Shown in pieces: positions 57,063-64,000 of a stretch of 64,000 nt of DNA. Made by a program: the position numbers and the translations under genes. Source of the DNA: Noviherbaspirillum suwonense. Its GTDB lineage: Bacteria; Pseudomonadota; Gammaproteobacteria; Burkholderiales; Burkholderiaceae_D. The notes beneath the pieces were generated by a model, which was given only the letters and a program-made list of their open reading frames with translations, ran no database searches and was not told where the DNA came from. The stretch is taken from contig NZ_FXUL01000002.1 in NCBI RefSeq assembly GCF_900182955.1, positions 310,001 through 374,000 of the forward strand. Reading direction: 5' to 3'. Each line of letters opens with the position of its first letter. Within the stretch, counting starts at the first letter, position 1.

Positions 57063-59738
57063 TCAGTCGTCCCCGATTTCCCCAACCGTGCTGGCCAGTC
57101 CAAGCGTCGCGGCAGCGGCGCGCCTTTCCTGTACTGAAGGCATGATCTTCTCGATAGTTGCAAAAGCGATCCATGCAGCACTGACCTCGAAGTAGTCGCG
57201 CAGCGCGGCGCGGGTGTCGCTGCGGCCGAAACCGTCGGTGCCCAGCGCGACGTAAGGCGCCGGGACCCAGGCGCGGATGCTGTCGGCGACGGCTTTCACG
57301 TAGTCGCTCGCGGCGATCACCGGGATATCGCCCTGCAGCTGCGCCGTCACGTAGGCCAGCGCCGGCTGCTCGCGCCAGCGGTTGGCGCGGTCCGCCGCCA
57401 TGCCGTCCCGCGCCAGCTCGGAAAAGCTGGTGACGCTCCACACTTCGACTTCCACCCCGAAATGCGTGCGCAGCAATTCGGCGGCCTGCAACGCCTCCTT
57501 CACGATGGCGCCCGCGGCCAGCAGCCGCGCACGCGGCGCCGCGCAGCCGGCGAGACGGTGCATGCCGCGCAGGATGCCCTCTCGCGCCTTGTCCGGCAGC
57601 GGCGGCTGCGCATTGTTCTCGTTGGTCACGGTCAGGTAATAGAACACGTCCTCGCCCTCCCCCAGCATGCGCCGCATGCCGTCCTCGACGATGACCGCGA
57701 CTTCGTACGCAAATGCCGGGTCGTAGGCGACGCAGTTCGGTATCGTCGCCGCCACCAGGTGGCTGCTGCCGTCCTGGTGCTGCAGTCCTTCCCCGGCCAG
57801 CGTGGTGCGGCCGGATGTCGCGCCCACCAGGAAGCCGCGGGCGCGCTGGTCGGCCGCGGCCCAGATCAGGTCGCCAACACGCTGGAAGCCGAACATCGAG
57901 TAATAGATATAGAACGGCAGCATAGGCAGGCCATGCACCGAGTAGCTGGTCGCGGCCGCGGTCCACGAGGACAGCGCGCCCGCTTCGGTGATGCCCTCCT
58001 CCAGGATCTGGCCGTCCTTCGCCTCGCGGTAGGACAGGATGGAGCCGATGTCTTCCGGTTCGTACAACTGGCCCTGCGACGAGTAGATGCCGACCTGGCG
58101 GAACAGCCCGGCCATGCCGAAGGTGCGCGCCTCGTCGGCGACGATGGGCACCACGCGCCGGCCCAGCTGCGGGTCCTTCAGCAGGTTGCCCATCATGCGC
58201 ACCAGCGCCATCGTGGTCGACATTTCCTTGCCGTCCGACTCCAGCGCGAAGCGGGCGTAGCTGTCGACGGGCGGCGCCGGCAGCGGCTCGCGCGGATCTT
58301 GGCGGCGCGGCAGGAAGCCGCCCAGGGCCGCGCGCTGCGCATGCAGGTGGCGCATCTCGGGGCTGTCGTCGGCGGGCTTGTAGAAGGCCAGCGATTCGCA
58401 TTGCGCATCGGTGAGCGGCAGGCCGAAGCGGTCGCGGAAGGCCAGCAGCTCGTCGCGCTCGAGCTTCTTGTGCTGGTGCGTGGTCATCCGGCCCTGGCCC
58501 GCGCTGCCCATGCCGAAGCCCTTCTTGGTCTGCGCCAGGATCACGGTGGGCCGACCGCGGTGCGCGGCGGCTGCCGCATAGGCCGCATGGATCTTCTTCA
58601 TGTCATGGCCGCCGCGATGCAGCCGGTCGATCTCGGCATCGGTCAGCGTCGCGCCGATCGCCTGCATGGCCGGCGACTGGCCGAAGAAATGGGTGCGGTT
58701 GTAGCCGCCGTCATTGGCGGCGAAGGTCTGCAGCTGGCCGTCGACGGTATTGTTCAGCGCCTCGACCAGCGCGCCGTCGGCGTCGCGGGCGAACAGCGGG
58801 TCCCAGTCCGAGCCCCAGAGCAGCTTGATCACGTTCCAGCCGGCGCCGTCGAACAGGGTTTCCAGTTCGTCGACGACATGGCCGTTGCCGCGCACCGGGC
58901 CGTCCAGCCGCTGCAGGTTGCAGTTGATGACGAAGGTCAGGTTGTCCAGGCCTTCGCGCGCGGCCAGGCTGAGCGCCGCCAGCGATTCCGGCTCGTCCAT
59001 CTCGCCGTCGCCGAACACGCCCCAGACCCGCCGGTCCTGCGCCGCCAGCAGGCCGCGGTGTTCGAGGTAGCGCAGGAAGCGCGCCTGGTAGATGGCGTTG
59101 ATCGGGCCGATGCCCATCGAGCCGGTGGGAAACTGCCAGAAGTCCGGCATCAGCCACGGATGCGGGTACGAGGACAGGCCGCGCGCGCCGTGCCGCGCGG
59201 CTTCCAGTTCGCGGCGATAGAAGCCGAGGTCGTCGGCGCCCAGCGCGCCTTCGAGATAGGCCCGCGCATAGACGCCGGGCGCGGAATGCGGCTGGAAGAA
59301 CATTAGGTCGCCACCGAAGTCGCCGTTGCGCGCCCGGAAAAAATGGTTGAAGCCGACTTCGAACAGGTCGGCGGCCGACGCGTAGCTGGCGATATGGCCG
59401 CCCAGCTCGGCATGCGCACGGTTGGCCCGCACCACCATCGCCAGTGCGTTCCAGCGCATGATGCCCGCCAGCTTCTGTTCCAGCAGCAGGCCGTCGGCGC
59501 CGCCCGGATAGGCCGGCTCGTCGGCGGTTCGTATCGTATTGACGTAAGGCGTGTTGCGGGCGGCGCGCCACTGCACGCCCCATTCCCAGGCCGCCGAGGA
59601 CAGCTTCGAGAGCAGGAAGCGGGCGCGCTCCCTGCCGCCGGACTGCAGCACGGCCTGCAGCGCGTCTATCCATTCGGCCGTTTCGCCCGGGTCGGCGTCG
59701 GTATCGGTGATGAGGCGGCTGGCGGGCGGCATGTCCAT
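57063..59738 (-). CDS. Pyruvate dehydrogenase E1-type protein (homodimeric AceE family)
   Basis: This thiamine diphosphate enzyme of 891 residues is of the homodimeric AceE type. Features include the ThDP-binding GDGEMDEPESLAALSLA followed by NCNLQRLDGPVRGN, then ILAQTKKGFGMG, LEEGITEAGALSSWTAA and GFGRSDTRAALRDYFEV. E1 decarboxylates a 2-oxoacid and passes the acyl group to an E2. No aceF or lpd lies next to it, so it is not the main pyruvate dehydrogenase operon. The Lrp-type regulator is divergent. Pseudomonas MdeB (2-oxobutyrate decarboxylase next to an Lrp-like gene) is the closest parallel I know. The ATG at 59738 has AGGAGCCCGAC upstream. Confidence 0.88.
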   Translation of the reverse strand: MDMPPASRLITDTDADPGETAEWIDALQAVLQSGGRERARFLLSKLSSAAWEWGVQWRAARNTPYVNTIRTADEPAYPGGADGLLLEQKLAGIMRWNALAMVVRANRAHAELGGHIASYASAADLFEVGFNHFFRARNGDFGGDLMFFQPHSAPGVYARAYLEGALGADDLGFYRRELEAARHGARGLSSYPHPWLMPDFWQFPTGSMGIGPINAIYQARFLRYLEHRGLLAAQDRRVWGVFGDGEMDEPESLAALSLAAREGLDNLTFVINCNLQRLDGPVRGNGHVVDELETLFDGAGWNVIKLLWGSDWDPLFARDADGALVEALNNTVDGQLQTFAANDGGYNRTHFFGQSPAMQAIGATLTDAEIDRLHRGGHDMKKIHAAYAAAAAHRGRPTVILAQTKKGFGMGSAGQGRMTTHQHKKLERDELLAFRDRFGLPLTDAQCESLAFYKPADDSPEMRHLHAQRAALGGFLPRRQDPREPLPAPPVDSYARFALESDGKEMSTTMALVRMMGNLLKDPQLGRRVVPIVADEARTFGMAGLFRQVGIYSSQGQLYEPEDIGSILSYREAKDGQILEEGITEAGALSSWTAAATSYSVHGLPMLPFYIYYSMFGFQRVGDLIWAAADQRARGFLVGATSGRTTLAGEGLQHQDGSSHLVAATIPNCVAYDPAFAYEVAVIVEDGMRRMLGEGEDVFYYLTVTNENNAQPPLPDKAREGILRGMHRLAGCAAPRARLLAAGAIVKEALQAAELLRTHFGVEVEVWSVTSFSELARDGMAADRANRWREQPALAYVTAQLQGDIPVIAASDYVKAVADSIRAWVPAPYVALGTDGFGRSDTRAALRDYFEVSAAWIAFATIEKIMPSVQERRAAAATLGLASTVGEIGDD

Positions 59739-59752
59739 GTCGGGCTCCTGGG

Positions 59753-59784
59753 AAAGGTCGAAAGGTCGAAAGGTCGAAAGGTCG
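59753..59784. repeat. Four-copy 8-bp tandem repeat in the aceE-like leader
   Basis: AAAGGTCG is repeated four times without mismatch, immediately upstream of the aceE-like ribosome-binding site (minus strand CGACCTTT). Repeat number could change by slippage. Confidence 0.9.
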
Positions 59785-59865
59785 GATGTTCGGATAGTGG
59801 ACGATACGGTACGTGGAATCCTGCCGCATGTGCGCTCGAATCGACCGGGGAAAATCATCCTACCC

Positions 59866-59878
59866 AGCATAAAATGCT
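59866..59878. promoter_or_regulatory. Palindromic operator candidate 1 (Lrp/AsnC)
   Basis: AGCAT-AAA-ATGCT is a perfect palindrome, 26 bases before the Lrp-family gene start. It matches the second site at 59897-59909, with centres 31 bp apart (about three helical turns). Confidence 0.6.
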
Positions 59879-59896
59879 AGTAGACGCCACTTTGAA

Positions 59897-59909
59897 AGCA
59901 TTTCATGCC
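59897..59909. promoter_or_regulatory. Palindromic operator candidate 2 (Lrp/AsnC), overlapping start codon
   Basis: AGCAT-TTC-ATGCC has the same arms as site 1 with one mismatch. It covers the Lrp-family ATG at 59905, as expected for autorepression. Confidence 0.55.
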
Positions 59910-60390
59910 AAACATCGAACTCGACGCCGCCGATATCCGCATACTCCGCCTGCTGCAGGAGGACAGCGCGCAGAGCAACGTGGAGCTGGCCGCGCGCATC
60001 AGCCTCTCGCCGTCGCCGACGCTGGCACGGGTGCGCAGCCTGGAGGCGCGCGGCGTCATCGCGCGCTACGTCGCGCTGGCCGACCCGCACGCGCTGGGTC
60101 TGAAGGTCAACGTGTTCATCCAGGTCAGCCTGGAGAAGCAGGAAGCCGGCGCGCTGGCCTGCTTCGAGCAGGAAGTCAGCCGCTTCGACGACGTGATGGA
60201 GGTCTACCTGATGACCGGGGATGCCGACTACCTGCTGCGCATCGTGGTGCCTGACATACAGGCGCTGGAGCGCTTCATCCTGGAACACCTGACGCGCATA
60301 CCCGGCATCAAGAACATCCGCTCCAGCTTCGCGTTGAAGCAGGTCAAGTACAAGACGGCGCTGCCGCTGGACCATGCGGGCGGGCGCTGA
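59905..60390 (+). CDS. Lrp/AsnC family transcriptional regulator
   Basis: This protein of 161 residues has an N-terminal winged helix ([46 protein letters not shown]) and a C-terminal RAM/ligand-binding domain ([48 protein letters not shown]). Divergent from the aceE-like gene, it probably controls that gene and itself through the paired palindromes. In the mde-like arrangement the effector could be an amino acid or 2-oxoacid. The stop overlaps the start of the acyltransferase gene by 17 bp, so they may be co-transcribed. Confidence 0.9.
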   Translation: MPNIELDAADIRILRLLQEDSAQSNVELAARISLSPSPTLARVRSLEARGVIARYVALADPHALGLKVNVFIQVSLEKQEAGALACFEQEVSRFDDVMEVYLMTGDADYLLRIVVPDIQALERFILEHLTRIPGIKNIRSSFALKQVKYKTALPLDHAGGR

Positions 60391-61135
60391 ACCAGGCCGG
60401 CTGTCCGGCTGGCTGTCCAGCACCTACGCGTGGTCGCTGGCGGCCGTGCTGCTGCCCGTGTTTGTCCTACTCATCATGGCGCTGCGGCGGCCCGCGCTGG
60501 CGCGGCCGGTCGCCCGCGCCGGCGCCAGGCTGCTGTTCCGGCTGGCGGGCATGCCGGTCGCGGCGCGCGGGCTGGAGCGCCTGCCCGGCGTGCCACATAT
60601 CCTGCTGGTCAATCACAGCAGCTTCATCGACGGCATCGCGCTGGTCGCGCTGCTGCCGCCGACCCCGGGCTATGCGTTCGTGGTGCGCCAGCAATTCCCG
60701 GTGCAGCGGCTGCTGTGCCCGCTGCTGCGGGCCCTGGGCACGGTGGTGCTGATGCCCGCCGGGGCCGGCAGCCACGCGGGCAATGCCGCGCTGCTCGTGC
60801 AGGCGCTGCGCCGGCGCGGCAACCTGGTGATCTTCCCGGAAGCCGGCTTCGTGCCGGAGCCGGGGCTGCGGCGCTTCCATAGCGGCGCATTCGTCGCGGC
60901 CAGGCGCACCGGCGCGCCGCTCGTGACGGCCGGGCTGCGCGGCGCGCGTCTGGCGCTGAAGCCGCGCCGCTGGCTGCTGGTGCGTGCCACGATGTCGCTC
61001 GACATCGGCGCCGTGCTCGACCCGCGGCACGGCGATATGCGCTTGCTGATGGCCGCGGCCCGCGCGGCGCTGCTCCGGCTGTCGGGCGAGCCGGACGCCG
61101 GCAATGAACGCCAGCGCGTGGCCGACCGGGCGTAA
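60374..61135 (+). CDS. 1-acyl-sn-glycerol-3-phosphate acyltransferase family protein
   Basis: This integral-membrane acyltransferase of 253 residues has a TM helix at about 17-36. PlsC-type motifs: the catalytic [11 protein letters not shown] (H-x4-D), then [10 protein letters not shown], which replaces the usual FPEGTRS, and [10 protein letters not shown]. Such enzymes acylate lysophosphatidate or related acceptors; altered block III may indicate another acceptor. No second PlsC or acyl carrier protein is adjacent. Overlaps the Lrp gene by 17 bp. Confidence 0.82.
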   Translation: MRAGAEPGRLSGWLSSTYAWSLAAVLLPVFVLLIMALRRPALARPVARAGARLLFRLAGMPVAARGLERLPGVPHILLVNHSSFIDGIALVALLPPTPGYAFVVRQQFPVQRLLCPLLRALGTVVLMPAGAGSHAGNAALLVQALRRRGNLVIFPEAGFVPEPGLRRFHSGAFVAARRTGAPLVTAGLRGARLALKPRRWLLVRATMSLDIGAVLDPRHGDMRLLMAAARAALLRLSGEPDAGNERQRVADRA

Positions 61136-61319
61136 GCGGCGATCCGGCGTGCTTTGACCTGGGTCAAGGGCGCGGCAAGGCGGGGATGACAAGCTGGCCA
61201 TGACAACCTGGGAGTGAGAAGCGGTTCCGGCGCGCGCAGCCGGTCCGGGCGTGCCCGCTGATGCAGGCCGCGTCCGCGCTCCCGGCCCGCCCTTCCATCG
61301 CCACCAGACAAGCCTGCCC

Positions 61320-62054
61320 ATGTCCGACCAGCCAACCCCGGCCATCGACGCCCGCACCGTCTTTTCCCTGTCGGGCGTGAGCAAGACCTACACGATGGGC
61401 GCGCTGAAGGTGGAGGCATTGAAGGCGACGGACCTCGACCTCTACGGCGGCGAGCTGGTGGTGCTGCTGGGCGCGTCCGGCAGCGGCAAGTCGACGCTGC
61501 TCAACATCATCGGCGGCCTCGACCTGCCCAGCACCGGACGCCTGCGCTATGGCGACACCGACCTCAGCCGCGCCGACGACGCCACGCTGACCCGCTACCG
61601 CCGCAACCATGTCGGCTTCGTGTTCCAGTTCTACAACCTGATCCCCAGCCTGACCGCGCTGGAAAACGTGCAGCTGGTCACCGAGATCAGCAGCCACCCG
61701 ATGGACGCGGCGGACGCGCTGGCCCTGGTCGGCCTGGACGAGCGGCTGAACCACTTCCCGGCGCAGATGTCGGGCGGCGAACAGCAGCGGGTCGCCATTG
61801 CGCGCGCGATCGCCAAGCGGCCGGACATCTTGCTGTGCGACGAGCCGACCGGCGCGCTCGACTACGTGACCGGCAAGATCGTGCTGGAGGTGCTGACCCG
61901 CATCAACGACGAACTCGGCACGACCACGGTGGTCATCACGCACAATGCGGCCATCGCCGGGCTGGCGCACCGGGTCGTGCATATCGGCAGCGGCCGCATC
62001 AACCGCATCGACGTCAACCAGACCCGGCAGACGCCGCAGCAGATCTCATGGTGA
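61320..62054 (+). CDS. ABC transporter ATP-binding protein (LolD/MacB-type)
   Basis: This ATPase of 244 residues has Walker [16 protein letters not shown]-loop [20 protein letters not shown], signature [15 protein letters not shown], Walker [13 protein letters not shown] and the H-loop [11 protein letters not shown]. The sequence is of the LolD/MacB/FtsE group, which pairs with FtsX-type permeases. Its stop overlaps the permease ATG by 7 bases. The substrate could be a lipid, a lipoprotein, an antibiotic or a peptide. The start is chosen at the MSDQ that begins the conserved sequence. Confidence 0.93.
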   Translation: MSDQPTPAIDARTVFSLSGVSKTYTMGALKVEALKATDLDLYGGELVVLLGASGSGKSTLLNIIGGLDLPSTGRLRYGDTDLSRADDATLTRYRRNHVGFVFQFYNLIPSLTALENVQLVTEISSHPMDAADALALVGLDERLNHFPAQMSGGEQQRVAIARAIAKRPDILLCDEPTGALDYVTGKIVLEVLTRINDELGTTTVVITHNAAIAGLAHRVVHIGSGRINRIDVNQTRQTPQQISW

Positions 62055-64000
62055 CGCCGCCGCATATCCCGCAGTCAATGCGCCTGCATGTCAGCATGCT
62101 CGACCGCAAGCTGCTGCGCGACCTGTGGCGCATGCGCGGCCAGGTGCTGGCGGTGGCGATGGTGGCGCTGTACGGCGTGGCGACCTTCGTCACCATGCGC
62201 GGCTCGTACGAGGCGCTGCTCACTTCCCAGCATGCATACTACGAACGCTACCGCTTCGCCGACGTGTTCGCCAGCGTCCGGCGCGCGCCGCTCTCGGTCC
62301 TTTCCCAGGTACGGACCATTCCGGGCGTCAACGAGGCCGACGGCCGCGTGGTGTTCGACGCGTCGCTCGACGTGCCCGGCCTGGACGAGCCGGCCAGCGG
62401 CCGGCTGGTGTCGCTGGCCCCGCCCGGAGAATCCGGCCTCAACCGCGTGTTCCTGCGCGACGGCCGCATGCCGGGCGCGGCCGAACGGAATGCGGTGCTG
62501 GTCAGCGTCGCGTTCTCCGAGGCCAATGGGCTGCATCCCGGCGACACGCTGGGCGCGATCATCAACGGCCGCCGCGAGCGGCTGCGCATCGTCGGCATCG
62601 CAATGTCGCCCGAGTACCTCAATGAAATCAAGGGCGACAGCTTTCCCGACAACCGCCGCTTCGGCGTGCTGTGGATGGACCGGGACGCGCTGGCCGGCGC
62701 GCTGGCCATGCGCGACGGCATCAACGATGTCTCGGTGACGCTGGCGCCGCATGCCAGCGAGAAGCAGGTCATCGAGCGGCTGGACCAGTTGCTCGCGCCC
62801 TATGGCGCGCTGGGCGCCTACGGCCGGCAGGACCAGCTTTCCCATAATTTCCTGTCCAACGAACTCGCGCAGAGCCGCGTTTCCGCGACGGTGCTGCCGG
62901 CCATTTTCCTGGCCGTCGCCGCCTTTCTCGTGCATAACGTGCTGTCGCGGCTGACCGCGCTGCAGCGCGCGCAGATCGGCCTGCTGAAGAGCCTGGGCTA
63001 CGGCCGGCTGGCGGTCAGCATGCATTACATGAAGTTCGCGCTGTCGACCGTGATGGCGGGCGGCGTCGCCGGCATCGCGGTCGGCGCATGGCTGGGCCAC
63101 GGGCTGGCGCAGCTGTACGGCCGCTTCTACCATTTCCCCAGGCTGTCGTTTTCCCTGTCGGCCTTCGCGGTGACGGCCGCGCTGTCGATCGCGGCGCTGT
63201 CGGCCGTCGTCGGCGCGCTGCTGGCGACGCGCCGCGTGGTCACCCTGTCGCCGGCCGAATCGATGCGGCCCGAGGCGCCCGCGCATTTCCAGCCGGGGCC
63301 GCTCGAACGGCTGGGACTGCAGCGCTGGATGCCGCTGCCGGTGCGCATGGTGCTGCGCAACCTGGAGCGCAAGCCGGTCAAGAGCCTGCTGTCGGTGCTG
63401 GGCCTGGCCTCGGCGCTGGCGCTGGTGATCACCGGCCAGTACACCTTCGACGCGCTCAATGAAGTGATCCGCCTGCAGTTCCGCGTCGCCCAGCGCGACG
63501 ACGTGTCGCTGTCCTTCAACGAGCCGCGCGACTGGTCGGTCGCCAGCAACCTCGCCAGCCTGCCCGGCGTGCTGCGGGTCGAGCCGTTCCGGATGATGGC
63601 GGTGAAGATGCGCTACCGCCACCGCAGCAAGAAGACCGCCATCGTCGCGCTGGCGCCGCAGCCGCTGCTGCGGCGGGTGCTGGACGACGCCGAGCGGACC
63701 GTGCCGCTGCCGCCGCACGGCATCGTGCTCACGCGCATGCTGGCGCAGACGCTGGGCATCGCGGCCGGCGAGCCGCTGGAAGTGAGCTTCATGGAAGGCC
63801 AGCGCAGCACGGTGCAGGTGCCGGTGACGCGCATCATCGACGAGCCGATCGGCATGTTCTCGTACATGGACGCGCGGGCGCTGGCGGCGCTGGCGCAGGA
63901 GCCGGTCACCGCATCGGGCGCCTATCTCGCGGTCGACCCGGCGCGCCAGGCCGCGCTGTACCGCATGCTGAAGACCATACCCGCGGTGCGCAGCGTCAGC
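62048..64000 (+). CDS. ABC transporter permease, FtsX-like, 3' truncated by window
   Basis: This permease runs off the window end at residue 651. It starts with a cytoplasmic helix and TM1 ([29 protein letters not shown]), then a large periplasmic domain (about 50-280) and further TM helices around 285-310 ([19 protein letters not shown]), 335-355 and 375-400 ([22 protein letters not shown]). A second FtsX copy begins with [34 protein letters not shown], so the protein has two MacB/FtsX units, unlike the single-unit MacB. This is the layout of large FtsX-type exporters. The ATG at 62048 overlaps the ATPase stop. Confidence 0.88.
   Translation, partial: MVTPPHIPQSMRLHVSMLDRKLLRDLWRMRGQVLAVAMVALYGVATFVTMRGSYEALLTSQHAYYERYRFADVFASVRRAPLSVLSQVRTIPGVNEADGRVVFDASLDVPGLDEPASGRLVSLAPPGESGLNRVFLRDGRMPGAAERNAVLVSVAFSEANGLHPGDTLGAIINGRRERLRIVGIAMSPEYLNEIKGDSFPDNRRFGVLWMDRDALAGALAMRDGINDVSVTLAPHASEKQVIERLDQLLAPYGALGAYGRQDQLSHNFLSNELAQSRVSATVLPAIFLAVAAFLVHNVLSRLTALQRAQIGLLKSLGYGRLAVSMHYMKFALSTVMAGGVAGIAVGAWLGHGLAQLYGRFYHFPRLSFSLSAFAVTAALSIAALSAVVGALLATRRVVTLSPAESMRPEAPAHFQPGPLERLGLQRWMPLPVRMVLRNLERKPVKSLLSVLGLASALALVITGQYTFDALNEVIRLQFRVAQRDDVSLSFNEPRDWSVASNLASLPGVLRVEPFRMMAVKMRYRHRSKKTAIVALAPQPLLRRVLDDAERTVPLPPHGIVLTRMLAQTLGIAAGEPLEVSFMEGQRSTVQVPVTRIIDEPIGMFSYMDARALAALAQEPVTASGAYLAVDPARQAALYRMLKTIPAVRSVS

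Overview
The window is GC-rich DNA in which closely packed genes lie on both strands. It looks like the chromosome of a betaproteobacterium of the Burkholderiales, probably Oxalobacteraceae-like (Noviherbaspirillum, Massilia or Herbaspirillum relatives). The evidence for this is the guaB-guaA / DUF4124 / rnfH-ratA / smpB block, the DUF485-actP pair and protein features typical of that group. The genus is inference. No rRNA, tRNA, CRISPR array, intact insertion sequence or prophage gene was seen.

Layout. 1-9.4 kb: the end of a hybrid kinase, the sbcDC nuclease operon, an enoyl-CoA hydratase-family gene, an orphan AbrB-type antitoxin and the RNA helicase dbpA. 9.5-14.8 kb: a secreted esterase and an M20 peptidase (minus strand), a ParS/RES toxin-antitoxin pair, the SOS-type nuclease cho and the lipid A deacylase pagL. 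15-23.6 kb: acetate uptake (DUF485-actP), a purine permease, three small regulatory or unknown genes including a Crp/Fnr regulator, a chalcone isomerase-like protein and a large HPII-type catalase.

23.8-42 kb is a dense signal-transduction region. It holds a YfiR-like periplasmic protein coupled to a CHASE8-type hybrid kinase, a 1041-residue membrane hybrid kinase with three receivers, a CheR-type methyltransferase, a receiver-kinase, a multi-HAMP hybrid kinase and a REC-GGDEF-EAL protein. Embedded in it is an apparent exosortase E/CPBP protease fusion (XrtE), preceded by a 64-residue Gly/His-rich protein with a VPEID-like C-terminal sorting tail. Three unrecognised minus-strand genes lie beside it. 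This is the least described part of the window.

42-64 kb is mostly housekeeping: DUF924, a phospholipase D-family lipoprotein, serA, ferredoxin-NADP reductase, a GH15 glycosidase, a branched-chain amino-acid binding protein, guaA and guaB, DUF4124, rnfH, ratA, smpB, a haloacid dehalogenase and DUF2076. Next is a stand-alone AceE-type 2-oxoacid dehydrogenase, divergent from an Lrp/AsnC regulator. The region between those two carries two matched palindromes 31 bp apart and a perfect four-copy 8-bp tandem repeat. An acyltransferase and an ABC ATPase/FtsX-type permease pair, cut by the window end, close the window.

Functions were assigned by reading motifs by eye. No database search was run.
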